Shown here piece after piece: positions 22,040-32,718 of a stretch of DNA of 64,000 nt. Both the position numbers and the translations under genes were made by a program. The stretch covers positions 12,575,916 to 12,639,915 of the forward strand of contig OY294045.1 of NCBI GenBank assembly GCA_958510825.1. Direction: 5' to 3'. Each line of letters begins with the position of its first letter. The stretch's first letter is position 1. This DNA comes from Brachypterus glaber (Eukaryota; Arthropoda; Insecta; Coleoptera; Kateretidae). The notes under the pieces are model-generated. The model ran no database searches. It worked only from the letters and a program-made list of their open reading frames with translations, and was not told the origin of the DNA.

Positions 22040-22230
22040 CGATCGGATTATTCGTTCTTGAGTTATCGTGTTCACAAAACTCGTGACCTCAGACATTTGA
22101 AAAAAATAAGTTTCTTTCTTTTATATCCAAGAATTTTTTGTCTAGGACGATTTTTGATTTTTTTTTGAATATTCGAAACTACCGTGTAATATTATTCTAG
22201 CGCAGGCGCTGTTAGTAATATAATAACGGT
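22040..22230 (+). repeat. Dispersed repeat shared with 61455-61640
   Basis: Shared blocks: GGATTATTCGTTCTTGAGTT, ATCCAAGAATT.TTTGTCTAGGACG, TCGAAACTAC, and TAGCGCAG.CGCTG. Both sites carry TATCGTG followed by a variable stretch. Origin unknown. Confidence 0.55.
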
Positions 22231-22463
22231 ATACCAAATGCCTCTACAGAAACAAAAAGTATAATTTGCTAATTATGTTACAGTAATCACAAAAATATTT
22301 TTAATATACTTACTATAATAGGTTTGTGAGTGTATATATTTTATTTGCAGTTTTACGGGTAATTAAATAATTGAAATAAAATTTAACTAAGTAATTAAAA
22401 ACTAATAAAAACAATCTGTGAAGAAGTTTTATTGCTTTACGTTCTATATATTGTGGGCATTAT

Positions 22464-22745
22464 AATAGTTATTTATGGTACTAGTGGGTAAAGTAAGATA
22501 TTGCCCATGAGAGGGTAATATCGGTTTACCCATGAGTGCCATACAAGGTTCTATCCAATAATAGCTTAGGAATTCATATTTTTATTAAAAATTACATTTA
22601 CAAGAAAATAATTTGACAAGTGACAGTTGAGTGGGTAAAATAAATAATTATCCACTCAATAAAGTAAAAGCCACGCTTGGGTTATTATTGAGTTTATCTA
22701 TTTAAAATAAAGCTGGTAATTGACTCATTATCTGTATGTATTGTA
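22464..22745 (+). mobile_element. 333-bp dispersed element, copy 4, hairpin deleted
   Basis: Same ends as the other copies but only 282 bp. The inner hairpin is removed precisely: GATATTGCCCATGAG joins directly to AGGGTAATATC, leaving only the base of the stem. A smaller deletion follows at ATTAAAAATTACATTTAC. Confidence 0.75.
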
Positions 22746-23055
22746 TAAAGGAAATTTTCTCAGATTTTCTTTTTGGACAAAAAAGGATATACATAGATAA
22801 TAGATATTTTATATAAAAAGGCTAGTTGGTTGGTTTTAATTGCAAATAAAATAAAAAAATGCATTCGATGTCAAAAATATAATGGAAATTTAACCAAAAT
22901 TTTATTTTTCAAAACTAAAAAATTGTATTTATTGTAGGTAGAAACAAAATAAAAATAAAAAACAATATATTGTTATTAATTACGCTGTAAGTACTTTTTG
23001 ATTAATATGCAAATATAATTAACATACAATTTAAATACAAACTGGCTACTTATAT

Positions 23056-23639
23056 GCCCGACGTATACGAACGCTAAGTATACGTCCTGTATTCTTATTG
23101 GCTGAACAAGTCACATGATTATTTGGACGTAACTTATGTATGGTGTACTGTCACTTTTGAAATACCCTATGTGTTTTGTAGATAAACTGTAAACTATAAT
23201 GCTAGAAAAAATTACTGTAGGTAGACGACTATCATGTTAGTATAAAAAATTTCAAAAGTTGTCCCTAAAAGATGGGTTATGTTATTGTTTAGTTTGATTT
23301 GTTTACAGACCGTAAATTACAGATTGATGTAACATCATTCAATCAAGGTTTGTAGTACAACTAACAATGAAAATTTTGACAAACATTTGAATTGCTCCTT
23401 GATTTGGAGAAAGCAGTAAGACATTTTTTTGTTATATATATATATATATATATATACATAACCTAACTCTTTGGTCTTTTTTTTCCTGTTTGGTATTTTT
23501 GAGGCTAATGGGCAGGCGTAACCTCCTATTTAAACGGATAGAATACAATTTTGACGAAAAATACATTAGTATGTATAAAAACCCTAAAATTCAGCAAATA
23601 GGAATACAAGACGTATACTTAGCTTCGTGTACGTCGGGC
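23056..23639. mobile_element. 584-bp TIR element (GCCCGACGTA)
   Basis: GCCCGACGTATACGAACGCT and AAGTATACGTCCTGTATTC on the left are mirrored by GAATACAAGACGTATACTT and AGCTTCGTGTACGTCGGGC on the right. TIRs are about 42 bp. The interior is AT-rich and non-coding, with a (TA)n run at 23432-23456. Confidence 0.75.
23432..23456. repeat. (TA)n microsatellite
   Basis: About 12 TA units inside the TIR element at 23056-23639. Confidence 0.9.
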
Positions 23640-24023
23640 GTTTAATTAGCATCTTCCATTAAAATATGCTAAAAAACGAAAGGTAGACCAATAGGTATTT
23701 GATTAAAATTTACATATAGGTGACAAACTGACTAGCGTTAGTAAGGAACGGTACTACTCAATATTCATTAGCGTAGAAGAAAGAAAAAATAGCGAAGCTG
23801 TCTAAAAAATATTGTTTTTAAACCAATAATCCTATTTTTAAAAACTTACAGGTGTTTTTAGCAGACGAATATTTTTTGCAGATTTTGACTTCAAATGTTC
23901 AAAAATTCCGAGAAAATTGAAAAAAAAAACATGATCAAAGATTTTTACCCATCATGCACGAATTTCAGCCAAATCCGCAGAAATACATATTTCTCAGAGA
24001 GAGAGGTTCGTCACATGAATTTT

Positions 24024-24395
24024 CGTGATCAGCATGCCAAAATTTAAGGTGATTCTACGTCCAAAAACATAAAAAAAGTTCCTATAAAGGTTGGTCCGGA
24101 AATAACCACTAAGTGATCTACGGCCCTTTAAAATTTTACTAATAAAAGATTTTTAAATAATAACCCCAGTACTCTTTAAGCTAGAGCAACGAGGTTTTTG
24201 AATACATTTTTGCTTAGTTTTTAACAAAGAATCGCCCTGCAAAATTAATTTTATTGGTGTTTTTTTTGTCCCCCATCGTCGAAGGGCCGTAGCTTCCTTA
24301 GAGCTCCTTAGAGCAACCTTTATAAAAACATTTTTCATATTTTTGGATGTAGATTCACGTTTAAAATTTTGGCATGCCAGTTATTGATCACCCTC
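24024..24395. mobile_element. GGTGATCA fold-back element
   Basis: CGTGATCAGCATGCCAAAAT on the left mirrors TTTTGGCATGCCAGTTATTG ATCACCC on the right. Inner arms include GTGATTCTACGTCC / GGATGTAGATTCAC, and AAAGTTCCTATAAAGGTTGG against CAACCTTTATAAAAAC. Its outer end matches that of 54275-55115, while its inner phrases match 14856 and 49358, so these families are related or chimeric. Confidence 0.65.
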
Positions 24396-24795
24396 TATCT
24401 AAAATGGCAGTTTGACGCCACTGTGCATCGAGGTCAAAACATTTCCATATGTATTAACAATTGCAACGTTAATCAGTCGCTTTAGTTCCAACCATGCATG
24501 TCTAAATAGATCATTCTTCTATGTGGATTTGCTAACTGGAAAAGACCTTCCCCATTTTACACAAAAATGTATACGGTATGGCTTTGTGGCTAGGTTGAAA
24601 TAAGCCGCAAAGGTATCTCTGTAATGCTTCGTTTACGTTAGTATTGACTTTAATGTGGATATTATAAATATTTTTTTTTTGTAAACTTATTAATTTATCT
24701 AAGTATATTATAAAAATAATTCACAAAATACTATTAGTGCGTGGATCCATGGAATAGGCGGAAAAACATTCAAAATTTAATGACGTAGTTTAACT

Positions 24796-24900
24796 TAGAG
24801 CACTGGATAGGCAGGTTTGTTAGGGTGGGTTTGGTTCCTGAGGAACCAAACTACCCAAACTACCCACCTACCATAACAAACCTACCTATCTAGTGCTCTA
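24796..24900. mobile_element. 105-bp hAT-type MITE with 8-bp duplication
   Basis: TAGAGCACTGGATAGGCAGG at the left mirrors CCTACCTATCTAGTGCTCTA at the right. GTTTAACT flanks both sides (24788-24795 and 24901-24908). An 8-bp target duplication and a TAGAG terminus fit hAT. Almost the whole element folds into one hairpin around GGTTCCTGAGGAACC. Confidence 0.75.
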
Positions 24901-25959
24901 GTTTAACTCAATATTTTTTTTCACTACTAGCTTTAGAACATACCATTATTTATCATATTTTCAGACTGTGAAATCAATTTTCTTCACCTATAGCAATAAT
25001 AATTTTTTCTCTCCTAGTAGGAGTAAATTTTATAAACAATTGATATCTGCCCTTTAGATGTTTTAGTTCTTTGTGCAATTTTTACTAATTAAACCCAAGA
25101 AAATAGCTTGAAATAACTTTTTATTTATTAAATATAATTAATTATAATTATTAACAATTAATACAATCAATAATTAGCTAAATATTATGAAAAAAATAAA
25201 AAAAAACTAAATTTTTAAACGTCAGTTCAATGTATTTTTTTGAGCAAATGTCATTGATCAAGGCTACATGATTTTTATGAAAATTTTAAGAAATATAATT
25301 TCTGTTAATAATTTATTTTACACAGTTGTCCCCGAGCTCGCTTGGGTTAAAAAAAATTCGAACCAAAAGTTAAGGTTGGATCCTTGTAGTAATCGGTTTG
25401 GAGATAATATATCCACCAACAGCCAAATCCAGAAAATTCGCTTTTGGCAGATAATGGTAACTCTTCTTTGAAGAGGTACATCTTTTACACCAATGATAAT
25501 AGAAACCTGTTCAAGTGTATTTAGTTAGTATTTTTGACGCAGATTCCAAATATCTTTTCAAAAGTAAGCTATCTATTTTTGTTACGGAGAAAAACATAAA
25601 TAAAAAAATGGAAAATTGAAATTTAGGGTACTTTTAAGCATTTACTTTTATTTAATTTTAGTAAATATATGACTCTAAAGTATAAATGAAGAAAATCTGT
25701 TTCTTTAACTTAATAAAAATGCTAATTAGAACTTAATTTATTAACCATTTTAAATTTGGGAACCTTTAGAAAAATCGATTGATTTTGATTATATTTTATT
25801 TTGTTGAGTAGTGTGAAAATTGCAATCCTTCAAAGTTTGACTTTTTAAATCATTTTATGGAATAAGTAAATCAGTGGTTATAAAACGGTTTAGAACATTG
25901 AATATAGTTCCTCCATCCGGCGGCGGTTCTAGGGAACCACGGCACTATGATACCAAATG

Positions 25960-26465
25960 TGTACTTGTTTGGGAATGATGCGAAACTCTCAACAAAATGA
26001 GGGTGCTAGGACACGAGGGTGTTGAAGGCAATGAGGCAGCAGACTCTTGTGCTAGAGAAGGGGCATGCACTCAATTTACTGGCCCTAAACCTTTAACAAA
26101 AGCCACCTGGTAAAGTCTACCAAAAAAGGGGAAACCAAAATCATAGTTCGATATTGTAAAGACCAAAACTTAAGACAGGCCAAAATATTTATAAAATATG
26201 AACCTGAAAAACAAGAAAAGTGAACTCAGCATTCCGGAAATAAAAACCAGTCATTGCCCTCTAAGATAACGCTTAAAAATTGACACCTGCTGTATATGCT
26301 CAGAAGCACCAGAAAAGGCCGAACACATTATCTGCTTTTGCAAAGTCATTGTTTGCAAAAAGCTACTATATCGAACAGGTATATCCAAAATCTGCAGATA
26401 TATCCCAAGTAGCCCCAAAAATACTTTTGTCCTTCTTGGGAAACCTAAAGTTATATGTAGATTAA
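25960..26465 (+). pseudogene. LINE ORF2 RNase H / zinc-knuckle fragment, decayed
   Basis: Related to the better copy at 33248-33829. Readable pieces are GHEGVEGNEAADS (end of the RNase H domain), CICSEAPEKAEHIICFCK (the C-terminal Cys/His motif, partly shifted) and QVYPKSADISQVAPK at the end, stop at 26463. Several indels break the frame between these blocks. The 3' UTR (GGGGATTCACAATAGATCTC) follows as in the 33-kb copy, ending in a TTGTATTGAATTG tail. Confidence 0.75.
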
Positions 26466-26759
26466 ATTATGAAGGGGATTCACAATAGATCTCATTGGTC
26501 GCAGTGACTTGAAAGGTACTATGTTGCCTTACAACCCCATTTGTATTGAATTGTATGATGTTTAAATATAACTTAATATTTTAAGGAGAGGCGTTCTTAG
26601 TAGTATCTGGCGAGCCTGCCTATTAAAATCTGTTCGAACCCACTATGTTAAGCAACAATACGAAAAATGTAATTTATTATTAATAATCGGTAAAATATAA
26701 TACATACAGTTGTGTTTAACCATATTATAATTTTTTGTCTCCATTTTCCAATTTCATTG

Positions 26760-26850
26760 CTGACTTTTGACTTATTTATGTGTATTTGTATACATTCTAA
26801 AGATGAATAAACGAATTGAATTGAATTTAAAATATAATACAAAACGAGGA
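26760..26850 (+). repeat. LINE 3' tail remnant
   Basis: GATGAATAAACGAATTGAATTGAATTT looks like a polyadenylation signal followed by a short TTGAA repeat tail. (Written in parts: GATGAATAAACG, AATTGAATTGAATTT.) No coding part is recognisable. Confidence 0.35.
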
Positions 26851-28287
26851 AGCCGAGGAAACATTAGGGAAAATAAATATATATCCCCAATGTCAGAACG
26901 TGTAGATTTAGGAAATAGTTAGAATGTAAATTGAATATAAATGAATTTCTAGTCTAATAAATTATCACAAATCAGTTAGTGATCACCGTTTTATTTCACC
27001 CTCTCTGATCAGCTGAAGGACTAGAAAGTCTTCTCCATCCTGCTTATTCAGAGAGTTACCTGATGTAAAATATAACTTACAAGTCTGGGTATATTGCTTG
27101 GATTTGTAATAATTATATTAAAAAAATAAAAAAATACAGACAATAAAACGATTTTTTTTTAATAAAATTATTATGCTTTAATTTGCAAAAACTACTGTGC
27201 CAAACAAAATGTATTATTATTTTATAAGATGTTAAAATATAAAACATAATAACTAACGTTAAATTATATTTAATAAAAAATGGAAAAAAATTTAAATTAA
27301 AATAAAATATTTAATCTTATTTCAATACATGTATTAATAAATAAAAAAAACTTTAGACAATAGTCTATGCTGGCTACACATATTTTAAATCATTACTTAA
27401 AACAAAGATGGGGTTGTCAGAGTTTTATATAAATAAAACTTAACTTATTGAGAACCACTGCTTTAAAAAAGGACACTACCCAACAGACCGTAATTTCAGC
27501 AATGATACTGTAAAAATAGCAGTTTCAGGTTCTTAAGTTCAGAAAAAAATAATATTTTTAACTGTTAGTAGCGTATATATTTAGTTAAAAACATGAAATT
27601 TATTTAGGTTTAGTAGAAAGTATTATATTTGCTAAAATGTAATAGATAAAAATGCTTAAAAGTGCCCTAAATTTCAATTTTACATTTTTTTAAGAACGTT
27701 TTTCTCTGTAAACAAAAATGTTAGCTTAATTTTTAAAAGATATTTAAAATCTGCGTCAAAAATACTAACTAAATACACTTGAACAGTTTTCTATTATCAT
27801 TGGTGTAAAAGATGTACCTCTTCAAAGAAGAGTTACCATTATCTGCCAAAAGCGAATTTTCTGGATTTGGCTGTTGGTGGATATATTATCTCCAAACCGA
27901 TTACTACAAGGATCCAACCTTAACTTTTGGTTCGAATTTTTTTTAACCCAAGGGTTCTCGGGGACTACTGTGTTTAGTATTTGAATAAAAATAGTTAAAT
28001 AGTGCTAGTAGTGAAAAAACTAATATATAAACTACGGTAGAGATGACAATTATATCCTCGCACTCCTTAATCCCTCGCTGCTACGCTCGGCTATAAAAAA
28101 GTCTTCTCTGCCTTGGTATATAATTACTATTCCTTCACGAACTAACTAATCTTTTATTTTAAAGTTTCATATCTTAATATAAAATAAAAAATACGAAACG
28201 GATACCTTTTCTAGACGGGTGGAAGAATAAGAATGTTTATAAAATAAGATATCAAATTGACTTAATTTTTCCTGTATTTTTGGACCA

Positions 28288-28324
28288 TATTACATTACAT
28301 TACATTTCATTACATTACATTACA
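28288..28324. repeat. (ATTAC)n microsatellite
   Basis: Seven ATTAC-type units with one variant (ATTTC). Confidence 0.9.
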
Positions 28325-28329
28325 GAATT

Positions 28330-29572
28330 GTAAATAATTCTAAGAATTCTAAACCCGAAAATGCAAAAAAAAATTGAATTTTGGGTCTATTTTAATAACG
28401 GGTGTTTCCACCAGTAAAAAAATAATGGCTAATAAATACGTATAGGTTGCATAACATGTAAAGAATATATCTTATTTTGTACCGAATTTTTAGAAACAGA
28501 ATATTCAAAAAAATTATGGTGAAAGAAACGTATGTACAGATGCATCTACGTACGTTTGGTAGTATCCAATGGGTACCCTAGAAGAAATTAAATTCACTGT
28601 ATAAAAAAATAAACAAAACAATTTTAATTCATAGAAAGAATAATAGAAACTTGGCATGAAGGGCTTACTATGGTAAAAAAACTTCAATAAGTTATTCGAA
28701 TTTGCATACTTTGCCATGGCATATACTAGGGTAACAAGCATTACTCACCTGGATAGAAATAGTGGCTTTTTTTCAAACGAATCGTTAAATCGTTCCCAAA
28801 TGTTCCCTAGCTATTTTGCATACGCAAAATAGAGTGGAGTAAAAATTTATTTATTTTCTTTATAAGTATGTTTAATAATTTTAAAATTAAACAAATCAAA
28901 AGTTTAATTAAAAAAATGCTTATAATTTTTAAAAATTTACTTTAGCAGTTTTTAATGTTTCATAAAAGAAAGTATTGCCATAGAAAAAAAAAATATTTTT
29001 TCTGAAACGTCGATAAAAATCAAATTAAGCAACAAAACAAAAATATGGATGTCAGTCTGTCTGTAGATCTCTCTATCTGTCAGTCTGTCTGTCTTCACGA
29101 TATCTTAAGAACGCTTTGAGCTAGAAACTTTAAATTTGGCATGCAGATGTATTCTTATATTATCTTGGACAAGTTTGCATTTGAGAAAAATCGGTTAGAG
29201 GAAGTGGGTTAAAAGGGGGGTCAAATTTTTTTTTGGTCGTATTTTTTTTTTAATTAGTAACAGCAGAAAAAAAATTTCAAAACAACAGGAAACGATAAAT
29301 AAAACTACACAAAAAATCCTATAATTTTTCCAAAAATGTTATCATAATTTAGTTAAAAAGCTCATACACCTTGTTTTAACGCATTAAATTAATTAATCAT
29401 TATTTCCACGCAGGGATATGCACGGATATACCACTAAAACACAATGCTTCCTTATATCGTATACGAATATTCAACTATGGATTTTATGGTAAATTTTGTA
29501 CCTAATAATATCCATATGTGGATGCAATGGAGTGGAGGGGTTAAAAATATCCGATAATTGTTTTGAGTAGTT
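28330..29572. other. AT-rich spacer
   Basis: Contains a GTCTGTCTGTC tract (29050-29095) followed by GCTAGAAACTTTAAATTTGG (29118), part of the recurring phrase. There is a small palindrome CTATTTTGC/GCAAAATAG near 28812. No gene recognised. Confidence 0.45.
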
Positions 29573-29642
29573 TATTACATATTGATTCTAATCTTGCACT
29601 TAAAAACACAGTGAAAAAAAAACTCAAATTTATGAAGCCAAC

Positions 29643-29673
29643 GTTTCGCCCCTTATTGTTGGGGCTTCTTCAG
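29643..29673 (-). ncRNA. Degenerate hammerhead-like core (left)
   Basis: Minus strand: CTGAAGA (29673-29667), one extra A, GCCCC/GGGGC stem II with an 8-nt loop, then GAAAC (29647-29643). I find neither a good cleavage triplet nor a stem I, so self-cleavage is not expected. Confidence 0.4.
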
Positions 29674-29975
29674 GGCAAATTTATTAAAACAATATAATAA
29701 TTAAATATTAAAACTAGTGTAAATGGTAAAAATATAATATTTAACATATATAATTTAATATTGTGACATTGACATCATGTCACTGTCAGTTAGATGACAT
29801 GTATGTTGACTTTAAATAATGATATGTCAAGTTTGTCAAATTTATTTGAAGGGTGTCAGTTTTTATATATTAATTTTGTCATTTTGGATTGACATTGAGA
29901 TTCTGTCATATTTTTTTTTTAATTTTTTAATGTAAATTTAATTTATTCATATTTTTACCATTTACACTAGTTTTT

Positions 29976-30848
29976 AACCTACTTCCAAAAAGGAGGAGGT
30001 TATCAACGTGTGACTTTGTTTTTTTATGTTTGTTCCTGCATAACTTTGGAACTAATGAACGGAATTTGATGAAACTTCTTGCAACTTAAAGAGGGCATTC
30101 ATGAGGTGGTCCCGTTTTAATTTGACGCTCGGATAATGCCGGGTAAGCCGGATAATTAAGGTAAATAATAATTTTAACGCAATTTTACTTAAAAACGGCT
30201 TAATTTGGTTCTACTACCAACCAAATTTTTAGATAAATATAGGATAACTCGGATAAGACGGATAACTTGATTAAGGGGTCACTCAAGTATTGCGGCACAC
30301 TGGAAATCTTTTAAATGCCTAAACTTGATTCTTTGGACCTGTAATATTAAAAGAAAATGATAAATTTTGTGATTTTACCATAAGGCGTTATTTGATTATT
30401 ACTTAACGCTTAAAGTTAAACAAGATTTTCTTAAGTATTTCGTTTAAAATAAGGTTGGTTGGACTCTTGGGAGCTGAAATAAAAATATTACTTTTATTTT
30501 TTAGAAATTTATCTTTAAGATAATTACATCACAACGCACTAACAGTGCGTTGTGGCGTCAGCAGCTTGCTGAGATGGAAGGACAATATAATTTAGCTTAT
30601 ATGACGTTACAAAAAGGTTCTGTGTCTCTAAAAAGTAAAAAATAAAAACTTTTCGCAAAAAAAATGAACCGACTTCTGTGTCTCTAAAGAGTAAAAAATA
30701 AAAAATACTTAAGTCGGTGCCAATTTCACAGCAAACAATAATAAAATAATGAAAAAAACATTGTTAGTAATAAATTTAGGGCATGGTGAAATTAGTACCG
30801 ATTTAAGTATTTTTTATGTTTAACTTTTTAGAGACACAGAAGTCGTTT
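29976..30848 (+). mobile_element. AACCGACTTC element, copy 2
   Basis: Same plan as copy 1 (17962-18849): AACCTACTTCC start, a GCACTAACAGTGC hairpin near 30537, an internal ACCGACTTCTGTGTC opening a terminal hairpin, and a decayed end AGTCGTTT. Somewhat more diverged than copy 1. Confidence 0.7.
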
Positions 30849-30908
30849 AATTTTTTTGCGAAAAGTTTTTATTATATTTTATTATTATATTGTTTTTATA
30901 AATTTGCC

Positions 30909-30939
30909 CTGAAGAAGCCCCAACAATAAGGGGAGAAAC
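30909..30939 (+). ncRNA. Degenerate hammerhead-like core (right)
   Basis: CTGAAGA (30909-30915), extra A, GCCCC/GGGG stem II, then A and GAAAC (30935-30939). Mirror partner of 29643-29673. It has the same defects and one stem II base changed. Confidence 0.4.
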
Positions 30940-31494
30940 GTTGGCTTAATAATATTGAGTTTTTTCACTGTGTTCTTAAAAGCAAGATTAGAATCAATAT
31001 ATAATACATAAAGAACAAGAAAAAGAATTTAATTAGTGTATTACAAATAAAATCTAAGTAGTTATAACCGTTACTGTGACAGCTAGCTGCAGCAATATCA
31101 TCTCTACAACTCATTCTGCAGCCTAATTAAGACATTCAAAAATAAACGAAAAAGCTATAAAAAAATATCTTACATGTTATGCGTGGGAAAATACAGAATT
31201 ATTAATTATTAGTTGTTATTGGGAGCTCTTTGCAATTAATTGTACCGAAGCAGTTTAAGCCTATATCAATATAAATATACAAAAAGAAAACTAGAATTGA
31301 TTTGCAAAGTGGTATTAATAATAACTTATTATACTCTTTACATCACGAAGTGTTTGAAGAGTATTATGAGATGATTTTTAAATTTTCAAAATCGACAAAA
31401 TTAAATTGCATCAAAAAGTTTTATATACACACAGAAAAATATAATCTTAAATCAAGTATGTGTGATTTGGATATAACGAAGAGAATATATTTTA

Positions 31495-31827
31495 TCCAAT
31501 ACATACAGATAATAAGACAATTACCAGCTTTATTTTAAATAGATAAACTTAATAATAACCCTCGCGTGGCTTTTTATTTATTGAGTGGATAATTATTTAT
31601 TTTACCCACTCAACTGTCACTTGTCAAATTATTTTCTTGTAAATTTCATTAAAATTTTTAATAAAAATATGAATTTCTAAGCTATTTATTGGATAAAACC
31701 TTGTATGGCACTCATGGGTAAACCGATATTGCCCTCTCGAAAATTAACCTGCTTGGCTGACGCCTCGCAGGTTAATTTTCTCATGGGTAATATCTTACTT
31801 TACCCACTAGTACCATAAATAACTATT
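31495..31827 (-). mobile_element. 333-bp dispersed element, copy 5
   Basis: Full-length inverted copy. Starts TCCAATACATACAGATAATA and ends ATAAATAACTATT, hairpin intact. Confidence 0.8.
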
Positions 31828-31910
31828 TCTTTTAAGCATACCATATTCGTATTCATTCATATTTAAAGAAAAATGTTGCTTTAAAAGATAATATATTATC
31901 TTATTTATAT

Positions 31911-32079
31911 AATAGAATAGAGTAGAGTAGAGTAGAGTAGAGTAGAACAGAACAGAACAGAACAGAACAGAACAGAACAGAACAGAACAGAACAGAACAG
32001 AACAGAACAGAACAGAACAGAACAGAACAGAACAGAACAGAATAGAATAGAATAGAATCGAATAGAATAGAATAGAATT
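31911..32079. repeat. AGAAY/AGAGT pentanucleotide microsatellite
   Basis: About 33 five-base units in three blocks: AGAGT (five), AGAAC (about twenty) and AGAAT. The minus-strand frame rich in Leu-Phe-Cys-Ser-Val is a by-product of the repeat. Confidence 0.95.
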
Positions 32080-32230
32080 TTACTGCCACTTAAATCTACA
32101 TAAGAAAATTACAGGAAAACTTCATAAATAAATAAATACTTTAAATAAGTTTTCATAAATCAACTCCCCATTATACAATTAACACTAAGAAAGTTATCTA
32201 TCTGTCATTAAAATCAAATCGACAGAAAAC

Positions 32231-32273
32231 AGTATATAGTACCATTTCATCCTTTAAGGGAATCATCAGCACT
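32231..32273 (-). ncRNA. Variant hammerhead ribozyme (left arm)
   Basis: Minus strand. Stem I is AGTG (32273-32270) with TACT (32234-32231), one G-U pair. The core is CTGATGA (32269-32263). Stem II is TCC/GGA closed over a U-U mismatch. GAAA is at 32248-32245. Stem III is AUGG/CUAU with a 2-nt loop. The triplet is AUA, cut expected between 32235 and 32234. The layout is the same as at 16476-16540 although the two host elements are otherwise unrelated. Confidence 0.45.
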
Positions 32274-32443
32274 TTGTATCCTGCATGTTGCTAATATTCA
32301 AATAAAACGTTAGTTATATTTAAAAGCATGGTTCCATGTATTGATGATTTGTGAACAGATAGCAGTGACCACATCAATAGATGGCACCATGCTTTTATAT
32401 CTATCTACGTTTTATTTGAATAAAAGCAACCTACAGGATGCAC

Positions 32444-32482
32444 AGTGCTGATGATTCCCAAAAAGGATGAAATGGTAATATT
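32444..32482 (+). ncRNA. Hammerhead-like motif (right arm, weakened)
   Basis: CTGATGA (32448-32454), TTCC stem II, GAAA (32469-32472) and a possible AUA triplet are present. Stem I does not pair beyond one wobble, so this arm is probably inactive. Confidence 0.35.
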
Positions 32483-32614
32483 CCCTGTTTTTTGTCCATT
32501 TGCTTTTAATGACAGATAGATAACTTTCTTATATATTTTTTGTTATTAGCCGACAAACGTGAAGTATATATTTTTATAGACTGTCAATTCTTAACTTAAT
32601 TAACACTAAGTGCC

Positions 32615-32718
32615 TAAGAACATAAAACATAAGAATGCGATGACATGATTGGTTTGATGTACCGCCATATATCTTGTAAGCCAATCACGACATCGCATTC
32701 TTATGTTTTATGTTCTTA
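32615..32718. mobile_element. 104-bp hairpin MITE
   Basis: TAAGAACATAAAACATAAGA / TCTTATGTTTTATGTTCTTA arms continue through ATGCGATG / CATCGCAT. The interior is about 50 bp. Confidence 0.65.

Larger units (their letters stand above)
24915..28022. repeat. 3.1-kb fold-back structure
   Basis: CACTACTAG near 24920 and GCTAGTAGTG near 28000 are inverted. The arms match strongly at 25322-25520 against 27775-27965 (for example GGATCCTTGTAGTAATCGG / CCGATTACTACAAGGATCC). They continue more loosely to about 25890 and 27440. The centre holds a LINE fragment (about 25920-26560) and AT-rich DNA. No transposase is visible. Confidence 0.65.
29573..31012. mobile_element. Inverted pair of hammerhead-like termini around an AACCGACTTC insertion
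   Basis: TATTGATTCTAATCTTGC at the left mirrors GCAAGATTAGAATCAATATA at the right. Both arms carry CACAGTGAAAAAA, then a CTGAAGAAGCCCC...GGGG.GAAAC core facing outward. An inner inverted pair (ACTAGTGTAAATGGTAAAAA at 29714, its mirror at 29949) lies in the left half. AACCGACTTC copy 2 has inserted in the middle. Inverted ends with hammerhead-type motifs recall Penelope-like elements, but no RT is present. Confidence 0.55.
32187..32531. mobile_element. 345-bp fold-back element carrying hammerhead-like motifs
   Basis: TAAGAAAGTTATCTATCTGT at the left mirrors ACAGATAGATAACTTTCTTA at the right. Arms are about 150 bp, with the centre near 32360. Each arm has CTGATGATTCCC...GGATGAAATGG in opposite orientation. 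Confidence 0.75.

Noticed and set aside
31901..32089. Minus-strand frame of repeated Leu-Phe-Cys-Ser-Val
   Set aside because: It is only the translation of the AGAAC/AGAGT microsatellite.
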